Below are positions 42,385 through 55,321 of a DNA stretch of 64,000 bases, in pieces; position 1 is the first letter of the stretch; each line of letters opens with the position of its first letter. Both the position numbers and the translations under genes were made by a program. The DNA is from CALBPI01 sp038524795 (GTDB lineage Bacteria; Pseudomonadota; Gammaproteobacteria; Steroidobacterales; Woeseiaceae). Location of the stretch: positions 39,747 to 103,746 of the forward strand of contig JBCBIJ010000012.1 in assembly GCA_038524795.1 (NCBI GenBank), read 5' to 3'. The notes beneath the pieces were generated by a model, which was given only the letters and a program-made list of their open reading frames with translations, did not search any database and was not told the DNA's origin.

Positions 42385-44139
42385 ATGCGCGCCCACCTGC
42401 CAAGCGCAACCGCTAGCACCCCGAACCACGGCTTTCGCCTCGCTGCGACACTGTTCCTGTCGCTGGCGGGCATTACAGCGCGTGCGGATGGGCTCGTCAT
42501 CGAAGGCGTTGAAGGTTCGCTGGCTGACAACGTTCGCGCCTATGTCGCCCTCGACAGCCAGCCCTGCGACGCCCCAGAGTGGCAGATGCGGCGGCGATTC
42601 TCGGACGCGGACGAACTCGCACGAGACGCACTGGCGGCATTCGGCCACTACCTGCCTGAGATCGATTCGAGCATCCGTTTCGATGAGGCGTGCTGGCAGG
42701 TCCGTTTGAGCATCACGCCCGGCCCGCAGGTGCGCTACAAGCGGTTCGACGTGACCGTCACAGGCGCTGCTGCGGGTGACGTTGATGTGAGTGCAGTCAT
42801 CAAGGCGCGACCCGAGGCGGGCGACGCACTGCACCACGGTCGCTACGAGGCCTACAAGAACCGGCTAGGTCAGGTGCTCGCGGCCCGTGGCTACGCCGAG
42901 TGGCGTTTCGATGCCGCGGGCGTCGATGTCGATGTCGCACGTGGTCTGGCGGTGGGCGAGATCACGATCGTGAGCGGGCCGAGGTACCGCTATGGTGACA
43001 TTCGAATCGAGCAGGACGGCTTCGAGCCCGGGCTGATCGAACGCTTCATCGATATCGAAACGGGACAACCGTTCTCACGATCCGAGCTCATTCGACTGCA
43101 GGGCGACCTCACCTCGAGCGCGTTGTTCGACCAGGTGACCGTAGCGCCTGATTACGACGCCATGGCCGCGCAGGAGATTCCCGTGACGATTCGACTGGAG
43201 CCTGGTGAGCGCATTGGCTACTTCGTCGGTGTCGGCGTGTCGACGGATCGCGGCCCGCGTTTGTCAGGCGGTTACCGCAACCGGCGCGTGAATTCACGCG
43301 GGCACCAGTTCACGGCCGAGGCCGAGGCGTCGCCTGTGCTGTCACGGGTCGAGGCGCGATACCGACAGCCGCTTAAAGACCCCCGAGTCGAGTGGCAGAG
43401 TTACCAACTGCGCATCGCCGACGAGAACACGGACACCTCCGAGAGCACCACGGCAGAGCTTGGCGTCGAACGCATCCGTAGCCTGCCGAATCGCTGGGTG
43501 CTGACCTACGGGCTGCAGCTCAGTCGCTCCGATTTCATTGTCGGCACTGTCGAGGACACCACCACGCTCGTGATGCCGGTGGCTGGCCTCACACGCCGCG
43601 TCGCTGACAGCGATACGAACCCAAGGTCGGGGTCCAGCCTTGAGATGCGACTGCGCGGCGCCGGTACGTCGCTGGGATCGTCGACCGATTTTCTTCAAGT
43701 GTACGCGCGCTATCGCCGACTGATTCCGGTTGGCGAACGGGGGCGGCTCGCCTTGCGCGGCGAGCTGGGTACCACCTGGCGCAACGACTTCGAGGAGTTG
43801 CCGCCGCAAGTGCGCTTTTTTGCCGGCGGCGATACCAGCGTGCGCGGCTACGCCTACGAGTCGCTGGGTCCCGTCGATGCGGACGGCAACGTCATCGGTG
43901 GCGCGAGTCTCGTGACGGCCAGTCTCGAGTACGAGCACGCGCTTCGCGGCCGCTGGGGCGTGGCGGTGTTCGCGGATACGGGGAACGCGTTCAATGACCG
44001 CGACGTCAACGAACGTACGGGTGTTGGCTTTGGCGTAGTCTGGCGCTCGCCCGTCGGTCCGTTGCGCGCCTACCTGGCGCATCCGCTCGATGACAATCAG
44101 ACCGTGCGGCTGCACGTCACATTCGGTGCCGACTTGTGA
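42385..44139 (+). CDS. tamA: translocation and assembly module TamA (Omp85 family)
   Basis: TamA is an outer-membrane protein that works with TamB in moving phospholipids and/or inserting outer-membrane proteins. Taken from the ATG at 42385 it is 584 aa, with a signal peptide ending ITARA-DG. Three POTRA-like domains (about 25-260) are followed by a 16-strand beta barrel; the Omp85 motif VRGYAYESLGP sits in barrel strand/loop 6, and the end (VRLHVTFGADL) is typical. An earlier in-frame ATG at 42319 would lengthen the leader unnaturally. The stop overlaps the tamB start. Confidence 0.92.
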   Translation: MRAHLPSATASTPNHGFRLAATLFLSLAGITARADGLVIEGVEGSLADNVRAYVALDSQPCDAPEWQMRRRFSDADELARDALAAFGHYLPEIDSSIRFDEACWQVRLSITPGPQVRYKRFDVTVTGAAAGDVDVSAVIKARPEAGDALHHGRYEAYKNRLGQVLAARGYAEWRFDAAGVDVDVARGLAVGEITIVSGPRYRYGDIRIEQDGFEPGLIERFIDIETGQPFSRSELIRLQGDLTSSALFDQVTVAPDYDAMAAQEIPVTIRLEPGERIGYFVGVGVSTDRGPRLSGGYRNRRVNSRGHQFTAEAEASPVLSRVEARYRQPLKDPRVEWQSYQLRIADENTDTSESTTAELGVERIRSLPNRWVLTYGLQLSRSDFIVGTVEDTTTLVMPVAGLTRRVADSDTNPRSGSSLEMRLRGAGTSLGSSTDFLQVYARYRRLIPVGERGRLALRGELGTTWRNDFEELPPQVRFFAGGDTSVRGYAYESLGPVDADGNVIGGASLVTASLEYEHALRGRWGVAVFADTGNAFNDRDVNERTGVGFGVVWRSPVGPLRAYLAHPLDDNQTVRLHVTFGADL

Positions 44140-47100
44140 GCGCGCGGCGATTCAGCTGGCTGCGGCGCACCGCGCTGGCTGTGCTGGTGCTTCTCGTCAC
44201 ACTGGTTGCAGTCGCGTCTTGGCTGGCGGGTACGACGTCGGGCGCGCGTTTTGTTGTCGATCGTGCCGTTGGCTATGCGCCGGGTACGCTTGCGATTGCC
44301 GAAGTCGATGGGACGCTCATCGGAGGACTGACATTGCGAGGCGTCGCGTACACGGATGACGCAATCGCGACGCGTATCGGTGCGCTCACCGTGCGCGTGG
44401 GGCCCTCGGTCGTGATTAACTGGCGCCGCGTTCGTGTGCGCGAGCTGACCCTCTCGGACGTGATCCTGACGCTTCCCGAGTCGGGTGTTGCCGCGCCCGC
44501 GCCTCCTTCGGGACCACCCCGTGTGCCTGCTATTGCGTTCGATCCGCTGCCCGTGGCTATCGATGTCGTGCGGTTGTCGATCGACGGCATCCGCGTCGTG
44601 CATGGTTCGGCACCTGAAACTGTGGTCACGCGCTTAGTCTTTTCCGGGGAGCTTGACGGGCAGAACCTCGACGTGCGCGAGTTTTCTGTTGATGCAGCAA
44701 TGGGTCGGGCTGTATTGGCGGGCCGCGTACGACTGGCGCGGGACCTGCGTGCGCGGCTCACGCTCGACTGGTTGCTACGCGGTGACACCGACGTCGGAGG
44801 GTCGCTTGTCGTGTCGGGCAGCCGAGAGCGCTACGAAATTCGCCACGAGCTCACGGCACCGTTTGCGGTGACGACCACGGGTACCGTGGCGCTGCCTATC
44901 GATGCGTCGCCCCAAGTTGATCTTGAGAGCACCGCGTCCCGCGTTGCCTACGCCACCGCAGCGCAGGAGGTCGTCGCGACGGATCTCGTGTTGGTCGTTG
45001 CGGGTCAGGCCGAAGACTGGCGCATCTCGGCTTCGACTGATCTGGATGGCGAGGGCTTGTCCGGCCTTGCGGTAAGCCTCGAAGCCAACGGTGATCTGCG
45101 TGAGGTCGTCCTGGACTCCCTGAAACTCAACGAGGCCGGCGTCACGCGGCTCAGTGCGACCGGTTCGGCACGTTTCCTGGAGACGCTCGACTGGGACGCG
45201 ACGCTTGAACTCAGGCAGCTCTCTACAGGGCGCCTGTTGCCCGAGATCGACGCCGTGTTGGACGGCGTGTTATCGGCGGAGGGCGCTTTAGGCGGCGAAC
45301 CCACGGTGCGCGTGACAACGGATGGCGTGGAGGGCCGCTGGCGCGACTACGCGGTGACTGTTGTGGGTGGCGCGCGGGTGGCGGCCGATGCGGTGACCTT
45401 TGATGCATTGCGAGCCTCAGTCGGAGACAACGCGTTGTCGCTGGCCGGTACGCTGGGCGGCGCGACCGGCGCCGAGCTTGATGTCGTACTGCAGGCGCCT
45501 GACGTGTCCGCGTTCTGGCCCGGGCTCTCGGGCGCGGCCTTTGCCGAAGGTCGGGTTGCAGGCACACTGGCTGCGCCCGAGGTCGCGTTGGCGCTTGAGG
45601 TGCCTCAATTGTCCTACGGCGATCTCGCACTGACGGCGTTGTTGGGACGCGTTCGTGCGGATGCCGGCGTGGCAGGCGACTTTGATGTCGATCTCGCGGC
45701 CGCTAATGTGCGTTCGGGCGACACCAGCGTTGAGTCCTTGCGGCTTTCGGTTACAGGCCCAGTCGACAACCACGTCGTCGCGCTTGAGGGGGCATCGGGA
45801 CCGGTTACGCGCGCGCGGGTTCGCGCGACCGGCGGTTATGTGTCGCAGCAATGGACAGGGCGTGTCACTCTCGCTGAGTTCAGTATCGCCCCGCCCGACT
45901 CGGCACCCGAAGACTGGGCACTGGAGTCGCCCGTTGCGGTGACCGCGGCCGCCGAGACGATGCGGTTCGAGCAAGGCTGTTTGACGACTGCGTCGTCATC
46001 ACGCCTGTGTCTTGATGCACTGCTCACGCCCAGCGAGATCGAGGCGCAGACGTCGCTCGAGCGCCTCGACCTGGCGACCTGGCTGCCGCAACTAGCAGGT
46101 GGCTTGGAGATTGCGGGGCAAGCCAGCGCCAATCTGCAACTCAAGGGGCCGCGCCAGCGGCTCAGTGGTGCTGCGACGTTCGGCATCGATGGCCTGGAGA
46201 TCGCGCAAGGCGAGGGCGATGCGCGCAATCGCGTAGCGTTTGATGATGCGCAGGCATCGCTATTGCTCGATGCAGGTTTGCTCACTGCGACGCTGGGACT
46301 TGAGGTCACCGACGGCGGCGCACTGGACGCGGAGATTTACGTCGGTGATGCCTACGCGCCCGATGACGCGTTGAGTGGCACCGTTATCTTGTCGGTGCCA
46401 GATGTGACGGCGCTCAACGTGCTCAGCGATGCGCTGGCGTTCTCCGAAGGCGCACTCGAAGGCGAGGTGCTGATCGCGGGCACGCGGCTGCAGCCTCGGA
46501 TTGAGACTGACTTTGATGCCACAGCGATTCGCGCGCGCCTCTTGCCGCTGGGTATTGAGCTGCGTGAGCTGCGCTTCAACGCGGCATCAACAGACAGTGG
46601 CAGGATTCGTGTGGAGGCGGCCGGACGGTCGGGTGAGGGCAGTTTTGCGCTAGAGGGCAATGCTCAGCTGCGCGGTGATGGCGCGCCTAATGCACGGGCG
46701 TCCGTCACGGCAACGCGCCTGACGTTCCTCGACCTGCCGGACGCCACGGGCGTTGCCAGTCTGGATATCAATGTCGAGGCGACGCCCGAGCGGCAATCAT
46801 TGTCAGGCTCACTCGCCGTCGACAGCGCGGCGGTGACCATTCGTGGCTTGCCCGCCAGCGCAGTTCGCGTCAGTGACGACGTTGTGGTCGTCGCTGAGGC
46901 AGAGGCAGGTGACGCCGATGATTCGCCACAGGGACCACTGCGCACCGTGGACGTTGACGTGGTCCTCTCCGAAGACGTCAGGCTCGAGGGATTCGGACTC
47001 AAGACACGGCTCAACGGTGCCCTCAATCTGTCCAAGCGGCCGAGTTCCGATCTTGCAGGCACGGGCAGCCTGCAACTCGAGGATGCGACCTATGAAGCCT

Positions 47101-47636
47101 ACGGCCAGGCGCTTGAAGTCAGTCGCGGGCAGCTGGTCTTCAATGGTCCGCTCGATGCTCCCGTACTCGATATCCGTGCTGAACGAACCGTGGATGAGAC
47201 GCGCGTCGGTATCGACATTGATGGCACGCCCAATGCGCTGTCGTCGACGCTGTTCTCGGAGCCTTCGTTACCGGATGCCGAAGCGTTCAGCCTGTTGCTC
47301 ACCGGGCGACCGCTCGAGTCCGCGGGGGAATCCGGCGACACTGCTTTGGCCGATGCGGCGCTCACGCTCGGGCTCAAGCGCGCCTTTGGCGTCAGCGGTG
47401 CGATCCGCGATGCCGTGGGTCTGGATACGTTGACCGTGGCCGGCAGCGGTCGCGACGGGCGTGTCCTCGCGGGCAAGCAGCTCTCAAAAGATCTTTACCT
47501 GGAGTACGCCTACGGCGTGTTTGATCAGGTCAGCACGGTGCTGGTTCGGCTGCAGCTCAACAAGCGACTGGCGCTCGAGTCGCAGTCGGGTGATACGCAG
47601 TCGGTCGACCTAGTCTATTCGGTGGGCACCCGCTGA
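44136..47636 (+). CDS. tamB: translocation and assembly module TamB
   Basis: TamB (1166 aa) is an AsmA-like protein anchored in the inner membrane by an N-terminal helix (about residues 12-30). It forms a long beta-taco bridge across the periplasm to TamA. The body is made of repeating short beta-strands, and the C-terminal DUF490 domain ends with DLYLEYAYGVFDQVSTVLVR and a strand that can pair with the TamA barrel. It starts at GTG 44136, overlapping tamA by 4 bp (GTGA). The length is normal for the family. Confidence 0.93.
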   Translation: MSARRFSWLRRTALAVLVLLVTLVAVASWLAGTTSGARFVVDRAVGYAPGTLAIAEVDGTLIGGLTLRGVAYTDDAIATRIGALTVRVGPSVVINWRRVRVRELTLSDVILTLPESGVAAPAPPSGPPRVPAIAFDPLPVAIDVVRLSIDGIRVVHGSAPETVVTRLVFSGELDGQNLDVREFSVDAAMGRAVLAGRVRLARDLRARLTLDWLLRGDTDVGGSLVVSGSRERYEIRHELTAPFAVTTTGTVALPIDASPQVDLESTASRVAYATAAQEVVATDLVLVVAGQAEDWRISASTDLDGEGLSGLAVSLEANGDLREVVLDSLKLNEAGVTRLSATGSARFLETLDWDATLELRQLSTGRLLPEIDAVLDGVLSAEGALGGEPTVRVTTDGVEGRWRDYAVTVVGGARVAADAVTFDALRASVGDNALSLAGTLGGATGAELDVVLQAPDVSAFWPGLSGAAFAEGRVAGTLAAPEVALALEVPQLSYGDLALTALLGRVRADAGVAGDFDVDLAAANVRSGDTSVESLRLSVTGPVDNHVVALEGASGPVTRARVRATGGYVSQQWTGRVTLAEFSIAPPDSAPEDWALESPVAVTAAAETMRFEQGCLTTASSSRLCLDALLTPSEIEAQTSLERLDLATWLPQLAGGLEIAGQASANLQLKGPRQRLSGAATFGIDGLEIAQGEGDARNRVAFDDAQASLLLDAGLLTATLGLEVTDGGALDAEIYVGDAYAPDDALSGTVILSVPDVTALNVLSDALAFSEGALEGEVLIAGTRLQPRIETDFDATAIRARLLPLGIELRELRFNAASTDSGRIRVEAAGRSGEGSFALEGNAQLRGDGAPNARASVTATRLTFLDLPDATGVASLDINVEATPERQSLSGSLAVDSAAVTIRGLPASAVRVSDDVVVVAEAEAGDADDSPQGPLRTVDVDVVLSEDVRLEGFGLKTRLNGALNLSKRPSSDLAGTGSLQLEDATYEAYGQALEVSRGQLVFNGPLDAPVLDIRAERTVDETRVGIDIDGTPNALSSTLFSEPSLPDAEAFSLLLTGRPLESAGESGDTALADAALTLGLKRAFGVSGAIRDAVGLDTLTVAGSGRDGRVLAGKQLSKDLYLEYAYGVFDQVSTVLVRLQLNKRLALESQSGDTQSVDLVYSVGTR

Positions 47637-47663
47637 GCGGTACCCGCCACGACTGCCAGTCCG

Positions 47664-47669
47664 TATACT
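47664..47669 (+). promoter_or_regulatory. candidate -10 of the nitronate monooxygenase gene
   Basis: TATACT lies 30 bp before the ATG at 47700 in the 63-bp gap after tamB. The -35 position (TACCCG) does not match consensus. Confidence 0.4.
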
Positions 47670-47699
47670 CCGGCGCTGGATTCCCAAGCGGTAGTTGTA

Positions 47700-48668
47700 A
47701 TGTCTTTACCCCCCGTTCTGCAGAATAGCCTGCGCCTGCCTGTTGTCGGCGCGCCCATGTTTATCGTTTCGGGGCCGAAGCTCGTCATCGAGCAGTGCCG
47801 GGCCGGCATCGTCGGCAGTTTCCCTGCGCTCAATGCGCGCCCCCAGCCTCTGCTCGACGACTGGCTTGCTGAGATCACAGAAACGCTTGAATCAGAACGG
47901 GCCGCGAATCCGGACAAGCCGATCGCACCCTTTGCCGTGAACCAGATCTGTCACGCGAGCAACGACCGCCTCGAGGCCGATCTCGAGTCGTGCGTGAAGT
48001 TCAAGGTGCCGATCATTATCACGAGCCTGCGTCCGCCGCAGATCGTCGTTGATGCTGTGCACAGCTACGGCGGCGTCGTATTCCACGACGTCATCAATAT
48101 GCGTCACGCGCGCAAGGCGATCGAGCAGGGCGTCGACGGCATCATCGCCGTGTGCGCCGGGGCGGGTGGTCACGCGGGCATGCTGAGCCCGTTCGCACTC
48201 ATCAAAGAGTTGCGCGCTGAATTCGACGGCACGATTTTGCTCTCGGGTGCCATGACCTCCGGCCAGGACGTTATGGCGGCACAGGCGATCGGGGCCGACC
48301 TGGCCTACATTGGGTCGCGGTTCATCGCCACAGAAGAGGCCAACGCCGACTCAGGCTACAAGCAGATGCTCGTGGAGACGGCGGCCGCGGACATTGTCTA
48401 CAGCTCGTTGTTCACGGGTGTACTGGGCAACTACCTGAAGCCCAGCATCTCGAACGCCGGACTCGATCCCGACAACCTGCCCGAGGCGGATAAGTCGACG
48501 ATGAACTTTGGCAGTGGCGGCAACCAGAAGTCCAAGGCCTGGCGCGACATCTGGGGCGCAGGTCAGGGTGTGGGCAGCATCCATGATGTGTTGCCCGTCG
48601 CTGAGCTGGTCGAGCGTATGGCCGACGAGTACGCCGACACCATGGCACGGCTTCAGGGCGCCGCCTGA
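47700..48668 (+). CDS. nitronate monooxygenase-family flavoenzyme
   Basis: This 322-aa TIM-barrel FMN enzyme has the family starting pattern RLPVVGAPMFIVSGPKLVIE and the phosphate/flavin-binding loops VCAGAGGHAG and AIGADLAYIGSRFIATEE. Family members oxidise propionate-3-nitronate or alkyl nitronates; related enzymes act on quinones or enoyl-ACP. The catalytic His equivalent is likely in GGHAG. It is followed after 8 bp by crcB on the same strand. Confidence 0.88.
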   Translation: MSLPPVLQNSLRLPVVGAPMFIVSGPKLVIEQCRAGIVGSFPALNARPQPLLDDWLAEITETLESERAANPDKPIAPFAVNQICHASNDRLEADLESCVKFKVPIIITSLRPPQIVVDAVHSYGGVVFHDVINMRHARKAIEQGVDGIIAVCAGAGGHAGMLSPFALIKELRAEFDGTILLSGAMTSGQDVMAAQAIGADLAYIGSRFIATEEANADSGYKQMLVETAAADIVYSSLFTGVLGNYLKPSISNAGLDPDNLPEADKSTMNFGSGGNQKSKAWRDIWGAGQGVGSIHDVLPVAELVERMADEYADTMARLQGAA

Positions 48669-48676
48669 GACGCGTC

Positions 48677-49060
48677 GTGCCCGTCACCCAGCAGCTCGTT
48701 TTGGTCGCGCTGGGTGGCGCGGCGGGAGCCGCCTGCCGCCACCTCGTGAACCTGGGGTTTGCGCGCAGCGACTATCCCTGGTCGACGTTGATCGTAAACG
48801 TCGTGGGTTCGCTATTGCTGGGCGCACTCGTGTATTGGTTTGCGTTTCGTGGCGGCGCCTGGGAGACCAGCGGGCGTTTGTTGTTGGCGACTGGATTTTG
48901 CGGCGCGTTCACGACGATGTCGGCGCTGGCACTCGAAACGCGGGAGCTCGCGGAGGCCGGCTCGTCCTGGTCGGCGTCAGTATTCGCGCTGGGTACGCTT
49001 GGCCTGTCGATCGCAGGCCTAATCATCGGCGCCGGGCTGGCGCGCGCGGTGCTCGACTAG
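48677..49060 (+). CDS. crcB: CrcB/FluC fluoride channel with altered Phe box
   Basis: This 127-aa protein with four hydrophobic helices matches FluC, a dimeric fluoride channel. The GGAAGAACRHLVN start and TLIVNVVGSLLLG (Asn41) are typical. The Phe-box region reads GAFTTMSAL (F78, M81), while FTTFSTF is usual, so one pore phenylalanine is a methionine. The start is GTG 48677. No fluoride riboswitch is seen in the 8-bp gap upstream. It converges on the decarboxylase-like gene with a 4-bp overlap. Confidence 0.88.
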   Translation: MPVTQQLVLVALGGAAGAACRHLVNLGFARSDYPWSTLIVNVVGSLLLGALVYWFAFRGGAWETSGRLLLATGFCGAFTTMSALALETRELAEAGSSWSASVFALGTLGLSIAGLIIGAGLARAVLD

Positions 49061-50442
49061 GCGGCGTCGCGTGCCACCGCGGCATCACGTGAGGCGGTCA
49101 GCCGCGCCGTGATGTCGTCGATCCAGTCTCGGTGCTCCGCCTTCATGAGGCAGCTGCGCAGGCACGTCAGCGTGTCTTGATCTGCTGTCATGGCCGACAG
49201 TCCTGACGGCAATCGATCGGGAGCGACGTCGATCAGCGCCAGATGCAAGTCGCGCTGGGCGGCCTCCTCGAAGATCGCCTGAGCCAGCCGCGACGATTCG
49301 CTGAATGAGTTCGCGTTGACGCCCCAAACCACGATATCAAGCTCCGGTGCCTGTAGCAGCGTGAAGCCCTCGTCGGCCTCAACACGTGCCGCAAGGTTGC
49401 GCGCGGCCGCGATGCACTGCTCGAGCATGCCCGCAAACGTGCCGCCACTTTCGAGCGGCAAGAGTCGTTGCGTCGTCCACAAGGCTACGGCCGCCGCTCC
49501 GGCCCGCGAGCACTCCAGGCTGATCTCGCCCAGGTGCAACTCGTCCGAGCTGAAGTAGGTATAGGGCGAATCGTGCTGGTAGTGCCGACCGACGGCTGGG
49601 TCGGGGAACAGGATGCAGCCGCAGCCGTAGGGCTGCAGACCGTGCTTGTGCGGATCGATGGCGACGCTGTCGGCTTGGGCGATGGCGTCGTACGCGCGGC
49701 GGGCATCGTCACCCAGCGTTGATGCCAGTGAGAAATAGCCCCCGTAGGCGGCGTCGACGTGAACGCGGATGCCGCGTGGACGGCAGAGCGCAACAATCGC
49801 ATCGACGCGATCGACCGAGCCCGCACTCGTCGTACCGGCAGTGGCCACAACGGTACCGACGTCTTCGGTGCTGTCGAGCAAGGCTTCGAGCGCGTTGAGC
49901 GACATCCGGCCCGTGTGGTCTGTGGGACAGGCGGTGAACGGCACACCCAAGACGGCAGACAGGCGGCTATGGGTGTAGTGAGACTCCACGGAGGCGACGA
50001 CACGGCGCCCGCCGGTTTCTTCACGCGCCACCCAAAGCGCTTCGAGGTTGGCCACCGTACCGCCTGACGTCAGGTGGCCCAGGTGTGCCTCGAGGCCGAA
50101 CATCGTCGCGATTTGGGAAACCGCTTCTTTTTCCATCGCAGAGCTCGCGCGCCCGCCATCGAGCGCGTGATTGTTCGGATTTACGTATTGCGCGAGCTGA
50201 TAGGCGAGCCGGGCGACCGGGTGAGGTGGCTTGAGCATCTGACCCGCGTAGAGCGGGTGGGCGTAGGGGTAGTTGTCGTGCAGTCGTTCCGCAGCAGCAA
50301 ACAACGCGTCACGTGCGGCGTCATCGATTTCGGGGCGCGTTGATGCGGGTAGCGAGAGGCCCTCGTCGAGGCGAGCAACGGCGGCGTCGAGCGCGGCAAT
50401 GGCGCCCGGTTCCTGAAGTTCGAAGCGGTTGTCGTTGCTCAT
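49057..50442 (-). CDS. PLP-dependent (group II decarboxylase-like) enzyme
   Basis: This 461-aa fold-type I PLP protein starts at the ATG complementary to 50440-50442 (MSNDNRFELQEPG); the longer frame lies over the pirin gene end. The cofactor lysine is in DPHKHGLQPYGC and the aspartate in VHVDAAYGGYF. The NPNNHALDGGRASSAMEKE and GHLTSGGTVANLEAL segments are typical of amino-acid decarboxylases of the aspartate/tyrosine/glutamate group. The substrate cannot be set from sequence. It lies 10 bp after the pirin gene on the same strand. Confidence 0.85.
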   Translation of the reverse strand: MSNDNRFELQEPGAIAALDAAVARLDEGLSLPASTRPEIDDAARDALFAAAERLHDNYPYAHPLYAGQMLKPPHPVARLAYQLAQYVNPNNHALDGGRASSAMEKEAVSQIATMFGLEAHLGHLTSGGTVANLEALWVAREETGGRRVVASVESHYTHSRLSAVLGVPFTACPTDHTGRMSLNALEALLDSTEDVGTVVATAGTTSAGSVDRVDAIVALCRPRGIRVHVDAAYGGYFSLASTLGDDARRAYDAIAQADSVAIDPHKHGLQPYGCGCILFPDPAVGRHYQHDSPYTYFSSDELHLGEISLECSRAGAAAVALWTTQRLLPLESGGTFAGMLEQCIAAARNLAARVEADEGFTLLQAPELDIVVWGVNANSFSESSRLAQAIFEEAAQRDLHLALIDVAPDRLPSGLSAMTADQDTLTCLRSCLMKAEHRDWIDDITARLTASRDAAVARDAA

Positions 50443-50452
50443 GCTTGTGCAA

Positions 50453-51325
50453 TCACTCGGGAAGGGGAATGAACTCGTCGTCGCCAGGTACCCTGTCGAA
50501 GCGCATATTGGCCCAGTCCTGCTTAGCGGCCTCGATGCGATCGAGTCGACTGGAGACAAAGTTCCACCAGATGTGGCGTGTCTCGGGCATCGGGTCGCCA
50601 CCCAACAGCATGACGCGTGAGCCTGCCGCGACCGAGATCGTGACCGGGGCGCCCGCAGTGAAGATGACCATTTCGCCTTCGCCGAACTGCTGACCGTCGA
50701 CTTCCACGTTGCCGGTCACGACGTACGCGGCTCGGTCGTCGAATTGGGTCGCAAGCGTCACGCTGCCTGCGCCTTCGGCGTGACAGTCGGCGTAGAACAT
50801 GGGCCAAAGCGTCTCAACGGGTGCCGTATGACCTGCCATCTCTCCTGCGATAAGGCGAAACGACAGCGCGCCATCCTGCCAGGCCGGCAGGGTGTCGGCG
50901 GGGTGATGCACGAATGAGGGTTCGATCTCCTCGTGCTCGACAGGCAGTGCGAGCCACGACTGGATTCCGTGTATCCGTGATTCGGCGTTGCGCGAGGCGT
51001 CGTCGCTGCGCTCGCTGTGGGTGATGCCACGACCCGCTGTCATCCAGTTCACGGCACCAGGCTCGATGTTCTGATTGGCGCCGACACTGTCGCGGTGGAA
51101 GAGGCTGCCCTCAAACAGGTAGGTGACCGTCGCGAGATTGATGTGGGGGTGGGGGCGTACATCGATACCCTTACCCGGCGGAAACACGGCAGGGCCCATG
51201 TGGTCGAAAAAGATGAACGGCCCCACTGTCGGGTGCGTCCCGTGGGGCAACACCCGGCGCACGGTGAAGTCGCCTAAGTCGCGTTCACGTGGGCGGATTA
51301 CGGTCTCGATGCTATGATTTTCCAT
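50453..51325 (-). CDS. pirin family protein
   Basis: This 290-aa bicupin protein has the pirin iron ligands in RPHPHINLATV (H59, H61) and RGITHSER (H103, E105), preceded by VGPFIFFDHMGP. Bacterial pirins include quercetin 2,3-dioxygenases and redox-sensing regulators that bind metabolic enzymes; the role here is not determined. The C-terminal cupin has VMLLGGDPMPETRHIWWNFV. It probably forms a two-gene operon with the PLP enzyme gene. Confidence 0.92.
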   Translation of the reverse strand: MENHSIETVIRPRERDLGDFTVRRVLPHGTHPTVGPFIFFDHMGPAVFPPGKGIDVRPHPHINLATVTYLFEGSLFHRDSVGANQNIEPGAVNWMTAGRGITHSERSDDASRNAESRIHGIQSWLALPVEHEEIEPSFVHHPADTLPAWQDGALSFRLIAGEMAGHTAPVETLWPMFYADCHAEGAGSVTLATQFDDRAAYVVTGNVEVDGQQFGEGEMVIFTAGAPVTISVAAGSRVMLLGGDPMPETRHIWWNFVSSRLDRIEAAKQDWANMRFDRVPGDDEFIPLPE

Positions 51326-52700
51326 GGGCTTGCCGCTATGTAGGGAAGCCCCATTGTTTCACACGCGCGGCGCCCCGTGCACACAGACGGGCGCTTGTAC
51401 CGCGCATGCTTCAGGGTTCGCCGCAACAATCATTCGCCATGGTCGATTTGCTGAGTCTCGCCGTTCCGTTCTTCCTCGCCGCCATCGCTGTGGAGTGGGT
51501 GCTTGATCGGCGTCGCGACGTGGGCTGGATGCCTTGGCAGGATGCCTTGGGCAGCCTGAGTGCCGGTGCACTGAGTACCACGACGGGTCTATTCACCAAG
51601 CTGATCGGCATCGCCGTCTACGCCTGGGTGCTTGAGCACGTTGCATTGTGGCGGATGCCTGCGGCGTGGTTTGACCTGTCTGTGACGGGGGTGCTCGCGT
51701 CGCTTGGCGTGCTGCTGATCTGGGACTTCTTCTACTACTGGAAACACCGTCTCGGGCATGAGGTGGCACTTCTTTGGGCGGCACACAGCGTTCACCACCA
51801 GAGTGAGGAGTACAACCTCACTACAGCGCTACGTCAGACCAGCACCGACTTCATCATCGGCTGGATCGTGTACGTGCCGATGTTCCTGCTCGGTGTGCCG
51901 CTGCATGTGTTTGCAACGGTCGCTGCACTCGATCTGATCTATCAGTTCTGGGTGCACACCCGGCACATCGATAAACTGGGCTGGGCCGACCGCGTGTTCG
52001 TCACACCGTCCAACCATCGGGTTCACCACGCGCAGAACACGCCGTACCTCGACAAGAACTACGGCGGCATTCTGATCATCTGGGACCGGTTGTTCGGGAC
52101 TTTCGCCGAAGAACGCGATGACGAGCCCGTTGTGTTTGGTGTGCGTCGCCCGTTGTCGAGCTTTAATGCGTTTGAGGCGAATTGGAGTGTCTACCGTGAC
52201 CTTATCGCCGACAGCCGACGTGCTTCGAGCTGGCGTGACCGGCTTGCGCTGTGGCTGCGTCACCCGGGGTGGCGTCCCGATGACGTGGCGGCGCGCTATC
52301 CTCGGCCGTACCCGCCGCTCGAGGAATTCGAGAAACATGGCGCGCTTGTGTCGCGTTCAGGTCGTCGTTACCTGCTGGCGCAGTTTACGGTGGCGATCTT
52401 CATGACACTCATCATCGGCGTCATGGCACCCGGTGCGGACTGGCAAGGTCTACTCGCCGCCTGTATTGCCCTGTGGCTGCTTCTGGCAAGCGTAGGCATC
52501 GCGAGCGATGCACAGCCGGGTGCGGTTGCCTTTGAGCTCATACGCCTTGCCGCGACGGTGCCGCTTGCCGCGTTTGCGGCCGCTGACATCGCACCCGCAT
52601 CGCGGGACGCGGTTGTGATCGTGGCGATTGTCTACGCGCTATTGAGCGCGGCCTGGGTGGTCCGCAGTGGCGCGCTTGCAGCGGTTTCGGTTGTGCCGGA

Positions 52701-55154
<2,454 letters not shown>

Positions 55155-55321
55155 GCGCCTTCCAGGTGAGCCCCGGGGGCATGCGCGAGCATCCTGCCTG
55201 CGTTGAGCCTCCGGGACGGTTCGTCCATGATGTGGCCGGCGTCGGTGACACCCGCCATCGTCTGGTTAGCGGCGGGGTATCGGGCGACTTGAGCGAAAAT
55301 CCGCCCGGTGGAGGAGATTAC

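Noticed and set aside
42231..42416. Small 61-codon frame between the thioesterase gene and tamA
   Set aside because: There is no ribosome binding site or recognisable feature, and it runs into the tamA signal peptide in another frame.
48660..48680. Fluoride riboswitch ahead of crcB
   Set aside because: Only 8 bp separate it from the preceding gene and no pseudoknot-like conserved bases are visible.
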